Shown: piece by piece, positions 11,515 to 22,621 of the stretch
How the letters are laid out: every line of letters starts with the position of its first letter
Numbering within the stretch: position 1 is the first letter of the stretch
NCBI RefSeq assembly: GCF_037325665.1
Contig: NC_090251.1
Coordinates: 21,645,948-21,709,947, forward strand
Direction: 5' to 3'
DNA length: 64,000 nucleotides
Origin: Littorina saxatilis
Lineage: Eukaryota > Mollusca > Gastropoda > Littorinimorpha > Littorinidae
Notes under the pieces: generated by a model
Told to the model about the DNA's origin: nothing
Seen by the model: the letters and a program-made list of their open reading frames with translations, nothing else
The model's database searches: none
Made by a program: the position numbers and the translations under genes

Positions 11515-12065
11515 CCAGGCTTTAACATGGGATAAGACCGACTAATCTCAGTCAAGCTTTAACATGGGATAAGATCGACTAATCTCAGTCAAGCTTTAAC
11601 ATGGGATAAGATCGACTAATCTCAGTCAAGCTTTAACATGGGATAAGATCGACTAATCTCAGTCAAGCTTTAACATGGGATTGATCGACTAATCTCAGTC
11701 AAGCTTTAACATGGGATTGATCGACTAATCTCAGTCAAGCTTTAACATGGGATAAGATCGACTAATCTCAGTCAAGCTTTAACATGGGATAAGATCGACT
11801 AATCTCAGTCAAGCTTTAACATGGGATTGATCGACTAATCTCAGTCAAGCTTTAACATGGGATAAGATCGACTAATCTCAGTCAAGCTTTAACATGGGAT
11901 AAGATCGACTAATCTCAGTCAAGCTTTAACATGAGATAAGATCGACTAATCTCAGTCAAGCTTTAACATGGGATAAGACCGACTAATCTCAGTCAGGCTT
12001 TAACATGGGATAAGACTGACTAATCTCAGTCAGGCCAGGCTTTAACACGGCATAAGACCATCCCT
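11515..12065. repeat. Minisatellite, 37 bp unit, about 15 copies
   Basis: The unit is built of CTTTAACATGGGATAAGATC and GACTAATCTCAGTCAAG. Copies recur at about 11520, 11557, 11594, 11631 and so on to about 12040. At least three copies carry the variant GGGATTGATCGAC, one base shorter, and both edges are more diverged than the centre. Confidence 0.95.
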
Positions 12066-12572
12066 CCACATGGTCACATATAAACAAAATGAGCAGCCAG
12101 GGTGCTCTCTGAGCTAGTGGTATTTGTTTGAAGAAATAATTTCCTGAGAGGCACTAGCGCTTTTTTTCGGATATTAATTCATAAAAAATTCCAACTCACC
12201 ACAGCACTCAGTCTGAGTGTGTTTTTTGGTACATGTGGAAGGATGGTCTAATCCAATGTTAAAGCATGGCGAGATCTGAGACATTGAGGCAGAGTGGGCC
12301 TTTAAGGATGATACAAGCAGTGTTTGTAAACACAAGTGTGTTATTTTTTTGCACTACCTTTTTCAATTATAAATTTTGCATAGATGAGTGAGTAGGGATC
12401 ATGGCACAGATTCAAGACATGGTCACTTGAGTGCTGAATTACTGACAATTATATTCACGATTGAATAAAAATTATGCAAAATAGTTCCAACCAGCAAAAG
12501 ACAAATACAACAGAGTACAAAGAAGTATTGAAATATTTGTTTTTTGGCTCACTACTGGGGTTTTTTTCTGGC
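12066..12572. other. No supported gene
   Basis: AT-rich sequence without a convincing frame, splice signal or repeat boundary. Confidence 0.35.
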
Positions 12573-12584
12573 TCATTGTCATTC

Positions 12585-12946
12585 TTTCTTTATTTGGTGT
12601 TTAACGTCGTTTTCAACCACGAAGGTTATATCGCGACGGGGAAAGGGGGGAGATGGGATACAGCCACTTGTCAATTGTTTCTTGTTCACAAAAGCACTAA
12701 TCAAAAATTTGCTCCAGGGGCTTGCAACGTAGTACAATATATTACCTTACTGGGAGAATGCAAGTTTCCAGTACAAAGGACTTAACATTTCTTACATACT
12801 GCTTGACTAAAATCTTTACAAAAATTGACTATATTCTATACAAAAAACACTTAACAAGGGTCAAAGGAGCAACAGAATCCGTTAGTCGCCTCTTACGACA
12901 TGCTGGGGAGCATCGGGTAAATTCTTCCCCCTAACCCGCGGGGGGT
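12585..12946 (-). repeat. SINE family R, copy 2
   Basis: Uninterrupted copy of the CCCCCCGCGGGTTAGGGG SINE in minus orientation, ending with the TTAAACACCAAATAAAG tail. The flanks carry a 12 bp duplication with one mismatch, CTCATTGTCATT (12573-12584) and CTCATTGCCATT (12947-12958). Confidence 0.85.
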
Positions 12947-12958
12947 CTCATTGCCATT

Positions 12959-14003
12959 TCTAAGTTCCTTTACATAAAAATCTGAATGTTCAACAATCAT
13001 GTTTTATACAGACCAAAAAAGATTCTCAAGTTTATATTTCGCATTTTAACATGCCTATAAACTCTGTAATAAATGCACACAGTAAATTGCACACAGACTG
13101 AAGAAAGTATAAATCAATAGTCCAGAATGGCATCTACACAAATAAGGTGACAAGAAATACATGCGTCAATGTTGCTGCAGGTTGTAGTAACAGTGTTCAT
13201 ACATTAAACCAAAAATGCTTGTCTAAGTATTCCTGAAAACAACAAAATGATACACAGTTTGGACAGAACATTACAAATTCAGTCAAAATCAAAGAAAAGT
13301 GAGGTTCAGGGACTGAGACTAGGAAACAAACATGGCAGTACATGTACACTTTTTGAACTACCACAATGGAGAAATTCATTTCTGGCTGCTCTTGAGACAA
13401 CAATGTTAAACGCATAATTAACCAAAGGGTGAACATTAGATTCCCTGACCTTAAAGGTCTCTATAAAAGCAGCTAACTATGCTGCAAAATAACTCCATGA
13501 AAATTTAAACTCTTGATGCTGCAAAATCATATTATGAAAATGTAACACAACATGATCAAACATGAAACTAACTTATGGACATTGATTGCGTGCCACTAAT
13601 GAAATTTGAAGTTCAGACTTAAATTCACTAGATTTAGGATTTTATCAAACTGAAGCTCATGTACATGATTGAACACAATAACAGAGAATACCAGAAAAAA
13701 GTTGAAGCCGAGAATAAAATTCAGTGCATTCCGATTTGATGAGACTGAAGCACCACAACCAGTCACTCCAGGAGACAAAAGACAGCACAACAGAAATTCT
13801 AACTACAGTGGAACCTCCCATAACGACCCCCTCCTAATCACAACACCCACCCGTTTTCCAGCCGACTTTCTGGGCATGGATGTTTTTCACACAATAACTG
13901 ACCTCTGAATGGTAGCGCCGCCTTTTTGCCGATGATGGACCAAGCAACTAAGGGTCAATAACAAAATATTTAAAAAAAGATTGACTGCTAACGTTCTAAA
14001 ATT
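12959..14003. other. No supported gene; possible MITE end
   Basis: AT-rich sequence. TACAGTGGAACCTCCC near 13807 resembles the left end of the CAGTGG MITEs seen elsewhere in the window, but no matching right end was found. Confidence 0.35.
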
Positions 14004-14405
14004 CAGAATAAAAAAACAAGAATTGTGGGTTATCGGAACGTATAATTATTGCCAAACAAAGCGTTACATTTACTAGTATTTTGTTTGTTTGTTTGCTTAA
14101 CGCCCTGCCGACCACGAAGGGCCATATCAGGGCGGTATTTACTAGTATGTTGACCCAGTTGTCTTTTAAGTATACAGAAAGACAAACACTTATGATACAA
14201 ATAATGAACTTATCTTGGAATCATGGATGAAACTCGCTTGCAAAGATGCCGTCGAGGTAATCTAATTACAATTAGCGAGATTCTAAGAAATTAGTGTTTG
14301 TCTGTCTGTTTACTTAAAGACCACTGGGTTGACATACTAGTAAATGTAACGTTTTGTTTTGTCAATAATCATACGTTCCAATAACCTATAATTCTGTTTT
14401 TTTGA
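14004..14405. mobile_element. Foldback element / MITE with long diverged arms
   Basis: About 130 bp at the left (through TTATCGGAACGTATAATTATT, CGTTACATTTACTAGTATG and GACAAACACT) recurs as a reverse complement at 14300-14405. The arms differ at many positions, so the copy is old. A 57 bp SINE-tail insertion interrupts the left arm. No TSD for the outer element was established. Confidence 0.75.
14080..14136 (-). repeat. Very short SINE tail insertion
   Basis: Only a retroposon 3' end is present, read on the minus strand as GGCCCTTCGTGGTCGGCAGG, GGCGTTAAGC and (AAAC)n. It is flanked by an exact 12 bp duplication, ATTTACTAGTAT (14068-14079 and 14137-14148). Removing it restores the left arm of the foldback element, so it is a severely 5'-truncated insertion. 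Confidence 0.8.
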
Positions 14406-17400
14406 GTCAATAATAACTAACCCTAACACTTGTTAGTCATACATTGCGGACAGATCATCAGGTGCGGTAGTCAGTAGTGCGGTCAAAGTCAGTCTTGGGC
14501 CGCTGGTAAGTCTAATGGCTTAAACAAAATCTCCCCTGCAGTTCTTTACCATGGAATACGCTTTGGTTGTGACAATTGCAAAATCTAGTGACCTTCAGCT
14601 GACCCCGTCACACCCTTTGCTTTGTACATGCTGTCTACAACAGATGTTCAGACAAAAATGAAGCTCAAATGAAGGAAATACCCCAGAAGACTTAGGTATA
14701 ATTATACATGCTTTCTAAAAAAGCTGTTGGGACAAAATTAAAGTTCTAATGAACTAAATACCCCAGATAACTTAAGTATTAGTTTTTACTTACTTTCTGG
14801 AAAAACTGTTCGAACAAAACGGCGCACAGGTATTATAGAAATGAGTTCAAACTCCTGGAGTACTTTTCCTGCAACAACCATGAGTTTCTCACACTATTTG
14901 ATCCTAACATCACACTTCTTATAATATCAGACAAGTTCTGCAAGAAATCATCTCCTAGACTTTGATCACACAACACTTATAAGTTACATTTGAATATTTT
15001 TCTTTGCACAGAATAATCAATTTTATAAACCAGTCTCACAAATTCTGCTTCTTTAAATTGCGTATTTGTGTCAAATTACATGCATCAACAAAAAATTAAA
15101 CATTGTGTAGCATGTGTTTCGTGAAACATTCATATTTTTGGCACACACACAAATCAAACATAATCATGTTTTACACCACACTCAACACATATGCTGGCAC
15201 TCTTTCTCCCCTTTAGGCTTCAATAAAATCCATTATCAACAACCAGTGCATCACACATAAAAATATTATGTCCAAAAATATCTTTGTTTTGTTTTTCTGG
15301 TCAAAATATTCAACAACAATTTTGATCAATGGATATACATATCACAAGCAAACAAACAAAACATCCAATAAAACATTGCAACACATGATCCAATTTACAT
15401 CAGCTTTCTGTACAGAGTACCTGATACTTAATCAATAATGCATAGCAGCAGAAGCCTTTCATAAAACAACCTGCAAACAAATCATTTTGTGGCAGATATT
15501 CACATGGTGATACACACTGTTTAGCTGATCAAAGTACCACGCTTTAAGTTTAACACCGACAAAAAATAACCCGCGAGTATTTAAAAGGCATTTTAGATTA
15601 TACCTTTTTTTTAAATTAGGGGCAAATTAAGTGTCCATGAAAGTCAAAAGATATCTTAGCCAGTCAAGCTTTCACAGTAAGAAAAATCCAGCAGGTATTT
15701 AAAATATCACTGTCCTTTGAACTGAAGGGAAATATGTGACTGTGAGCACATGTAAAAGTTAGCAAATTTTGCCACAAGTATACTCTTCGGAAAAAGTTGA
15801 GGACTGGTCAAGAAAATCAGATTTCATTGTGCAGGCGACGTTATGTCGTCACAGTGTCAGCTTTTAAACACAAACCGGTGAGCACTGTTCATAGTCAGGA
15901 CCCTTTTGTAGCATATGTATCAGAAGGTTTTGCCCTTGCAGGTTTTGCAGCGATTTCATAGGATTTCAACACTCACAGTTCTTTTGTGGAATCTAAAAAA
16001 GATAAGTTTGAATTAAACTATTGTACCCTTGATATTAAGATTTTTTGTTTAAAGATTGGATACATTTTCTTGACCGGTTCTTAACTTTTTTTTTTAAGAG
16101 GATAAGTCTGAGTCAGATCAGAGAAGGGATTCTGAACAAATGAAAAAGGCAGAAAATAAGGCTGAGGTAAAACTTGTCAGTATAAATGCACAGTGAGAAC
16201 GCACGTTAATCATCTCAAGAATTGCCCTTGCGGCCCTTGAAAGTGTACATTTCTGTGAAAACAGGAACAAACCTCAACATGAAGAGGTTATAATAATGCC
16301 ATTAGTAAGACGGCAAGCACCCAAAGGGTGCAAGTTTGAATAAAGCAGAATATTTTTGTCAAACCCCTCTCCTCAAACACTAAGATATGCTGTTTACTCT
16401 CCACCATTACAAAAACAAAATAAATAAGTTCACTGGTGCTTCAATATTTTAAAAGTATAAATCTTGGAGGACATTTTCAGAGTGACACAATCTCAGGAAT
16501 AATTTCACCCCGACTTTTCTCCCAGTCCAATAGTCCTGCATATTGCTTATCTAGCTGGACAGAAATCTACACTCAACAGTCTGAATATTTGAAGTATGAG
16601 CCGTGCAGTGTCAATTTTGTAACAAGTTTGAAAAGCAAAATTATCACTGCATACATGTTCACAAAACATTACGAACACTGAAGTAGCTGACAAAACCAGG
16701 CCAGACAAACAGAGTACGCCATATTGACTTGATGATGAGAAAACTATGGTCTGCAAAAGCGGTTGACTTATATGTAAACAGTCAATATTGATTTTCTTTT
16801 CCTCCGGTCTCTTGGTTGATCTACTGTCATTCTTCTCTCAGAAAGGCCGGTTCTGTACTCATGTAAATAGTTTCTCCCGACACATTTGATCGGACATGAC
16901 GACATCAACGATTCCGTCATGTCCACTGTGCACAGAGGTTTCACAAATATGATGCAGATTGCTGGTCTTGGTTTCAAGTTAAAAACATGGGTTGTTCATT
17001 GTCGGTTCAGAGTTGTTCATGATGCAAAGTTGGAAGTTTTAACTACTACACAAAATATGAAAACATAACCCATGAATATTTAAAAGGAATTTTAAGGGGT
17101 GCCCAGTGTGGATTCACAGCTCTGGACAGAAAACTGTCTCCTGTTTCTTATAGCAGTGAGATGATTAGGTTTCGGCAAGTAAATCTAGATAAGAGCCTTT
17201 TTGGGGGGATTGCTAACAGCGAGGAAGGCGAGGATTTGGCGAGCATCTATATGGAGGAGCTTGATGACAAAACTTGGCAGCTGCACAGTTGGCAGCCACT
17301 GTAGTTATTCACAACCACTCCTTCAATATCCACCAATCTTATTTAATTTTTGACTTGCAAGTAAAGAAAGTGATTTACACACACCTTCATTAACACTAAC

Positions 17401-18612
17401 CAAGCAAACTGCTCGCTTTCCAATATTTCTTGTCTGTATTGAACAGGCGTCTGGCCTGACAACACAAGATAAAAGCCTTGTCCATGGCTTTGTTGTCACT
17501 GACTGACTATGGATCAACCATCAGCAACAGACAAAATAACCACAAAAATAAATGTTGGCTGACGACAAGTGGACATTGGTACTTACAAATGCAGCTAAAC
17601 TTTGTCATAACAAAAAATAACAGTAAACGAAGAATGGTCATCAAACAGGAATCTCAACCTGATGTAAGCGCTCGATATTGGAGAATAAACATCACTAAAT
17701 ATATGATTACAACACTGGTGCTTTTTTTTTTTTTTAAGTGAGCGCACACTATACTCACACAGACTGACCGGACTTTACTGACACCTAAATAGGACGGGAT
17801 ACTTGTTCTCAGAAAGTCACGAAAAATATCAAGTACTGCAGAAGTAAATCCTGACAGCAAATGAACAATAGTTCAGCAAACACAGCTGTGACACCAACAT
17901 TTGTAAAGACAGTTTAAGTCAACAGAGATTGAGTGATCAGAGGTTCATACTGACACACAGAAAATATCACTGACCCTGAAGCAAACAGGTGTGGAGTTAA
18001 AACACAAAGGCTAAAATAGGAGACTGAAGCACAAATGCCAAAAACAAAACAACAACGAAAAAACAAAACTGGGGTAGCTACGTACTGTATGGTAGCTCAC
18101 TTCTCACCACAATGAAAGCAGCACGAATGTCCATGAGAGTAACCTCTCTCACAGGACAATATGGGGTCTATTCTTTTCCTTTAAGGTCTGAGTTTTGTTT
18201 TACAGTCAGACTGCAGGGACTGCATGGTGAATGACTAAACTAAACTTATGAAAAGGTTGCCGTGTACCTCTAAAAACAGACAGACACAAAAAGTCCATTA
18301 CAAAAAAAGCAGACAAAATATACAAATACTGTGTTAAAGACGCCTCCTTATTTGTGTACGATCTTGGCACTCTCTTAGTCATCATTCAATCACATGAACC
18401 AGTGGTCACAAACTAGGAGCAGTCACTACGGCAGAAAAGCAAGCAGTTACCTGAATTCAGCTTAAAAGGGCAGGTGACCTTCTTTGTGTATGACCTTGGG
18501 GATTCTCTCTTTGTAAAGTTTTCTCCATTTTTTCTACAGCAGTCCCTTTCATGAACAGACATCCTGGAGCCATTACAAACCTATCAGTACATTGCAAGTG
18601 TCCACTCATGCT
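14406..18612. other. AT-rich stretch, no supported gene
   Basis: Mostly unique-looking sequence with no clear repeats or coding exons. It lies downstream of the SLC45 stop codon on the minus strand, so part may be 3'UTR. A plus-strand open frame near 17020-17302 ending LASIYMEELDDKTWQLHSWQ lacks homology or splice support. Confidence 0.35.
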
Positions 18613-18796
18613 GGGGGACGTACATTGCAGGGACCCCTGTGTGACCAATATCACCCTGGGGGACGTACATTGCAGGGACCCCTGTGTGACCAATATCACC
18701 CTGGGGGACGTACATTGCAGGGACCCCTGTGTGACCAATATCACCCTGGGGGACGTACATTACAGGGACCCCTGTGTGACCAATATCACCCTGGAG
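18613..18796. repeat. Minisatellite, 45 bp unit, 4 copies
   Basis: Units start GGGGGACGTACATTGCAGGG and end CCAATATCACCCT at 18613, 18658, 18703 and 18748. The last copy has ATTACAGGG. A unit length divisible by three keeps frames open, which explains the repetitive small frames here. Confidence 0.95.
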
Positions 18797-18954
18797 TATT
18801 GTTTATACTGGTCCTGAGGAAAGATCACAATAGTAGACAATGTTGGGAAATACCTCTGTCTGTTTTTTTATGGCGTGGGGAAGAGTCATATTCTTTGCAG
18901 ATGAGGTTTAGCTTCAAGAAATACAACTCTTCCTCAGCCTATATAAAAACCACA

Positions 18955-19226
18955 ACAGAGTTATCTACAGAATTCACCCACTAACAAATACAACTCTTCC
19001 TCAGCCTATAAAAAGCACAACAGAGTTATCTACAGAATTCACCCACTAACAGAGTTGTCTACAGAATTCACCCACTAACAGAGTTATCTACAGAATTCAC
19101 CCACTAACAGAGTTATCTACAGAATTCACCCACTAACAGAGTTATCTACAGAATTCACCCACTAACAGAGTTATCTACAGAATTCACCCACTAACAGAGT
19201 TATCTACAGAATTCACCCACTAACAA
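18955..19226. repeat. Minisatellite, 29 bp unit, about 8 copies
   Basis: The unit is ACAGAGTTATCTACAG plus AATTCACCCACTA. Seven copies run from about 19019 to 19222, with one preceding copy at 18955 separated by a duplicated AAATACAACTCTTCCTCAGC segment. Confidence 0.95.
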
Positions 19227-19229
19227 ATA

Positions 19230-19409
19230 CAGTGGAACATCCTTTTCAGACCTCCACAAATCTACCAAATTTTCAAAAGTAGGGAGTCTAAAAATGGAGG
19301 TAAATTTACAGAGGTTGTGAACACAAAGTCTGAGGAAACAAGGTTTTAATGGGGGGGGGGGGGGGGGGGGGGGTGGGGGGTGGTTGGTCTTTAAGGGAAG
19401 GTTCCATCG
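19230..19409. mobile_element. CAGTGG MITE (pogo-like)
   Basis: The left end is TA|CAGTGGAACATCC and the right end is GGTTCCATCG|TA. The ends are inverted and flanked by TA, as in Tc1/mariner/pogo elements. The body carries AAAATGGAGGTAAATTT, shared with the copy at 48507, and a poly-G run (19350-19377). Confidence 0.6.
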
Positions 19410-20019
19410 TAGTTTCTCTGCATTAGAACACAAATTCAGGCACCAGGTCAGTGTGTCCATACAAACCAGTTGACATCTGTACTGAAGACAAAAACACACA
19501 CCTGTCAAGCACTGACTGCTCTCAGAAATACAGAACAACACACAATGTCAGTGCACTCTCAAACATTCCCCTCTTACACAGCAAATTATATCCCCACCCA
19601 TCATATTATCTTTCGTAGCACATGCATCATATAATATACACTGCACTATAACAGAACACGCGTCACTATATCAGCATACACCAAACCGTAGCAGCATACA
19701 CCACATTATATCAGTACACATCATATTATATCAGCAAACATCACATTATATCAGAACATACCACACTATTCAAACAAAAGTGGACACATCAGTAACCAGG
19801 TAAGATTTGTTTCTTTTTCAATATTTCGGCAAACTGCCTTCTTTAGGATGTTTTAAACATATTACATATTATTCATACCACACTATTTCAGCATACGCCA
19901 AACTCTCTCGGCATACATCGCATTATACATCAGTACACATCAAATTATGTCAGCATACACCATACACAGTATATCACCATGAAACACTAGTCCTCGTGCC
20001 CTGCTAGCGGCACCTTGAG
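19410..20019 (-). other. SLC45 3'UTR, proximal part
   Basis: Sequence directly after the SLC45 stop on the minus strand. It has repeated AT-rich CACATTATATCAG-like segments at 19640-19960 and no coding frame. The distal end of the UTR could not be placed: no minus-strand AATAAA was found nearby. Confidence 0.35.
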
Positions 20020-20187
20020 TCAGGAGGAGTGCGAGGGGTGTGCGTACTGAACCATGTCCTCCGGGCACACCACGATGTGCTCGATGAAGAAGCAAGCCAG
20101 GAGACCGAAAAAGCCGGCGGTGATCATGTAGCTGATGACGGTGCCGGTGATGTGCACCACGCTCCCCATCACCGCCGTCAGTATCAC
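20020..20187 (-). CDS. SLC45: SLC45-family transporter, exon 4 of 4 (C-terminus)
   Basis: The acceptor TGCATGCAG opens GTG ATA CTG in phase 0, and the frame ends at TGA (20022-20020), giving 55 residues. VILTAVMGSVVHITGTVIS and the following ITAGFFGLLACFFIEHIVV are the last two membrane segments. The protein ends in a short tail rather than the long cytoplasmic tail of SLC45A4. The peptide continues the preceding exon (YFLSQ|VILTAV) just as SLC45 proteins run from their SQ motif into the penultimate helix. Confidence 0.9.
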   Translation of the reverse strand: MILTAVMGSVVHITGTVISYMITAGFFGLLACFFIEHIVVCPEDMVQYAHPSHSS

Positions 20188-20649
20188 CTGCATGCAGCAA
20201 ACACACAAATATGCATCGGTGAAAGTTATCTTTCTTCATAATTCAATTACAAATTTACTCCATAAGTTGAGGTAGACACAATATAACAGTACAGTTGAAC
20301 CTGCCCTAGCGACCACAACTTCACAACAACCACCTGTCCATTACGATCACTCCAAAAGATCCTTGATGAGTTTTCTTCCTACATTACCACCTGTCCATTA
20401 CTTATTAGTTTTTGTTGTTGCTTTTTTTAATCAATTTTTGTGGGTTTTACAACATACAGTGTATACACTTGAACATCACATAAAACATCCACAGGGTTTA
20501 CAATCATGAAACGAGACAGTCTACACATTGACTTGACATAGACAACTGTACACACAGACATACCTGGACAGTGGTGGGGTTGAGAGGGGTGGGATATGGA
20601 GAGGGGGTGTATGTGTGTGTGAGAGGGGGGCATAGGTGGTGGGGGCGGT

Positions 20650-21340
20650 GGTCACACTTTAACATTTACTGGCAATATCTTGTTTCAATACATACATAGG
20701 GTACTATTGGCATAAACATATGTATATATTTGCTATGGGTAAGAGGAATAGGAACAACAAGTCGCTAAATTTTCATAAAACATCAATGAAAAGTGTTTAT
20801 ATAGACATCGATCTCTGCAAATTTACCATAATTACTATTTACACTAGCATTATACTTTTCAATCAAAAATCTTTGTTTCACAATTTTCAAAAATACATTA
20901 AGTGTTAGGGCAATCTTATTCAATTTGGCTCAAAATATACATGTACATTGTTTAGCAAGGAGAATAAACAGATCCAAAACAACATCAGTGCATACATTAT
21001 CCAAATGTCCTAAAATAATCAGTTCTTTTGAGAGTTTCAAATTAACGCAATGTACAAATGTAAGCATAACCATTCAGTGAAGTCAGATCAAAAAAGCTGA
21101 ACTCTAGTCAAATCCCCAAACAAATGTTCTAAGGTTTCCTCCTCATGTTGACAAAAACAACACTGGGGTGTATCAGAAATTTTCATTAAAAATACCAGCC
21201 GTGGAGTGGGCAACATTCTATGTAATATTCTGTATTGGAACCATCTCAGGTACGTGTCTTGAGTAGTTCTCATTATTGTCAAAAACACTTTTCTAACATT
21301 AACATCAACATTCAATATGTTAGACAGAAGGACAAACAAT
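20650..21340 (-). mobile_element. LINE 3' remnant (zf-RVT-like C-terminus)
   Basis: On the minus strand a frame from 21339 reads LRWFQYRILHRMLPTPRLVF, then MKISDTPQCCFCQHEEETLEHLF. This is the Cys-rich region found after the reverse transcriptase in many LINEs (pattern CxFC...E..HLF). Downstream pieces such as LSKELIILGHLDN and LFILLAKQCT continue it in degraded form. It is 5'-truncated and interrupted by stops. The clade cannot be fixed from this piece. Confidence 0.75.
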
Positions 21341-22235
21341 CAAAGACAAAGAGATCGACGGACACAAGGACAAAGTACTGATTTCACCCTGACGCATTCC
21401 TTACGCTACCTGTATTTTATTTTTTGTATTAAAGCCAAGATTATGGTGACATCTGTACAGACGCTAACACCATATTGGGTGTGTTGAAAAAACCAGATGG
21501 TGCATTAACTGCACATTTTAGCACCAAGAGGAGTGGGGAGGATTTAGCTCAGGTGAATCAATAGGGCCACAACTGTTGACATACGCCTAGTGTGCTATTT
21601 GATTTAACTGTAGTTCAATACCATTTATTCTCTCAGCAGACCTGATTACCACTAAAATTTCCTGGTATACAAATGAGGCTAATCAGAATTTTAAGGTGTA
21701 CAATTCATTCTCGCGGTACACACTGTGCTTTATTCCCCCCTCAAACCCCATTATTTAAAGACTGTAAATACATGTAAGAAAGAATTTGTGCTGAAAGTAA
21801 ATTAAAACATTTTTGTTGAAAACAAAAACCCATACACTATTAGATATTTGAAAATGTGACACAAAACGAATGATAGAAAAACATAATTTTTATTTTTGAC
21901 CTCTGAGGAAAATTTGCATCAGCTGCTGTCAGCAGTATTGAGTCAGCCCTTCATTTCTGTCACTGCACTGGTCAGTATTTTCTGGTCTCACACAGTCCTC
22001 TTTACACATTGCTTTCTAGGCTCACACAGTCCTCTTCAGACTTATATATATATATATATATTTTTTTTTTTTTTGGCGTATGATTTTAATGTCTGGCGTA
22101 TAATCGTACAGCGGTCTTCAATTTCGTAAGATTGTACGCAAATTTCGTACAGTAACCAGGTCTGTCTCAGTCCCTGTATTACAATGTGCATGTATAAAGA
22201 TCCCCGATAAGCAGAAATCCAAAATTTTATGAATA
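21341..22235. other. Intron sequence, nothing coding
   Basis: AT-rich sequence with (TA)n and poly-T at 22037-22072, and a short GGCGTATGATTTTAATGTCT / GGCGTATAATCGTACAG repeated pair at 22074-22110 that may belong to an unidentified MITE. Confidence 0.4.
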
Positions 22236-22238
22236 AAT

Positions 22239-22483
22239 ATAAAATTTCTAAAGTAAATTTTCATTTGATTAATATACTTACCCCAATCACATATTGCATT
22301 TGACTACGTCTGAGATGCTAGGTACTGAAAACGCTTACCCATCTAACACAACAAGGGGAAGCAAACCCATCACCAAAAAGGCAAACGTAGCCATGGTAAC
22401 GAGAGGGTATCCCGGGAGTTACCTCCCCTCTAGCGGATACCACGTCACTTCCTACCACACACGTGGCAACTCATACGACTTGA
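22239..22483 (-). repeat. DIRS-A inverted terminal repeat (element right end)
   Basis: Starts after AAT with ATAAAATTTCTAAAG and includes TTCATTTGATTAATATACTT. It pairs with 36483-36703 and contains GGGAGTTACCTCCCC-type short palindromes. Confidence 0.85.
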
Positions 22484-22527
22484 AGAAAACTCAAACCATA
22501 AGCGGGGCAGGCGGGCGGGCCTACACT

Positions 22528-22621
22528 ATGTGATTGGGGTAAGTATATTAATCAAATGAAAATTTACTTTAGAAATTTTATATTAAATTACATATTCTTA
22601 CTCCCAATCACATATTGCAGA
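22528..22621 (-). repeat. DIRS-A internal complementary region
   Basis: The first half (ATGTGATTGGGGTAAGTATA...) is complementary to the plus-left end near 22250-22300. The second half (TTAAATTACATATTC...) is complementary to the plus-right end near 36660-36703. In the DIRS family this region templates joining of the two ends into a circle. Confidence 0.85.

Noticed and set aside
17020-17302. Plus-strand open stretch ending LASIYMEELDDKTWQLHSWQ
   Set aside because: It has no upstream ATG at a sensible place, no acceptor, no recognisable family, and lies in a probable UTR or intergenic region.
18457-18984. Repetitive protein with 15-residue periods on both strands
   Set aside because: The 45 bp minisatellite keeps frames open; there is no splice context or signal peptide.
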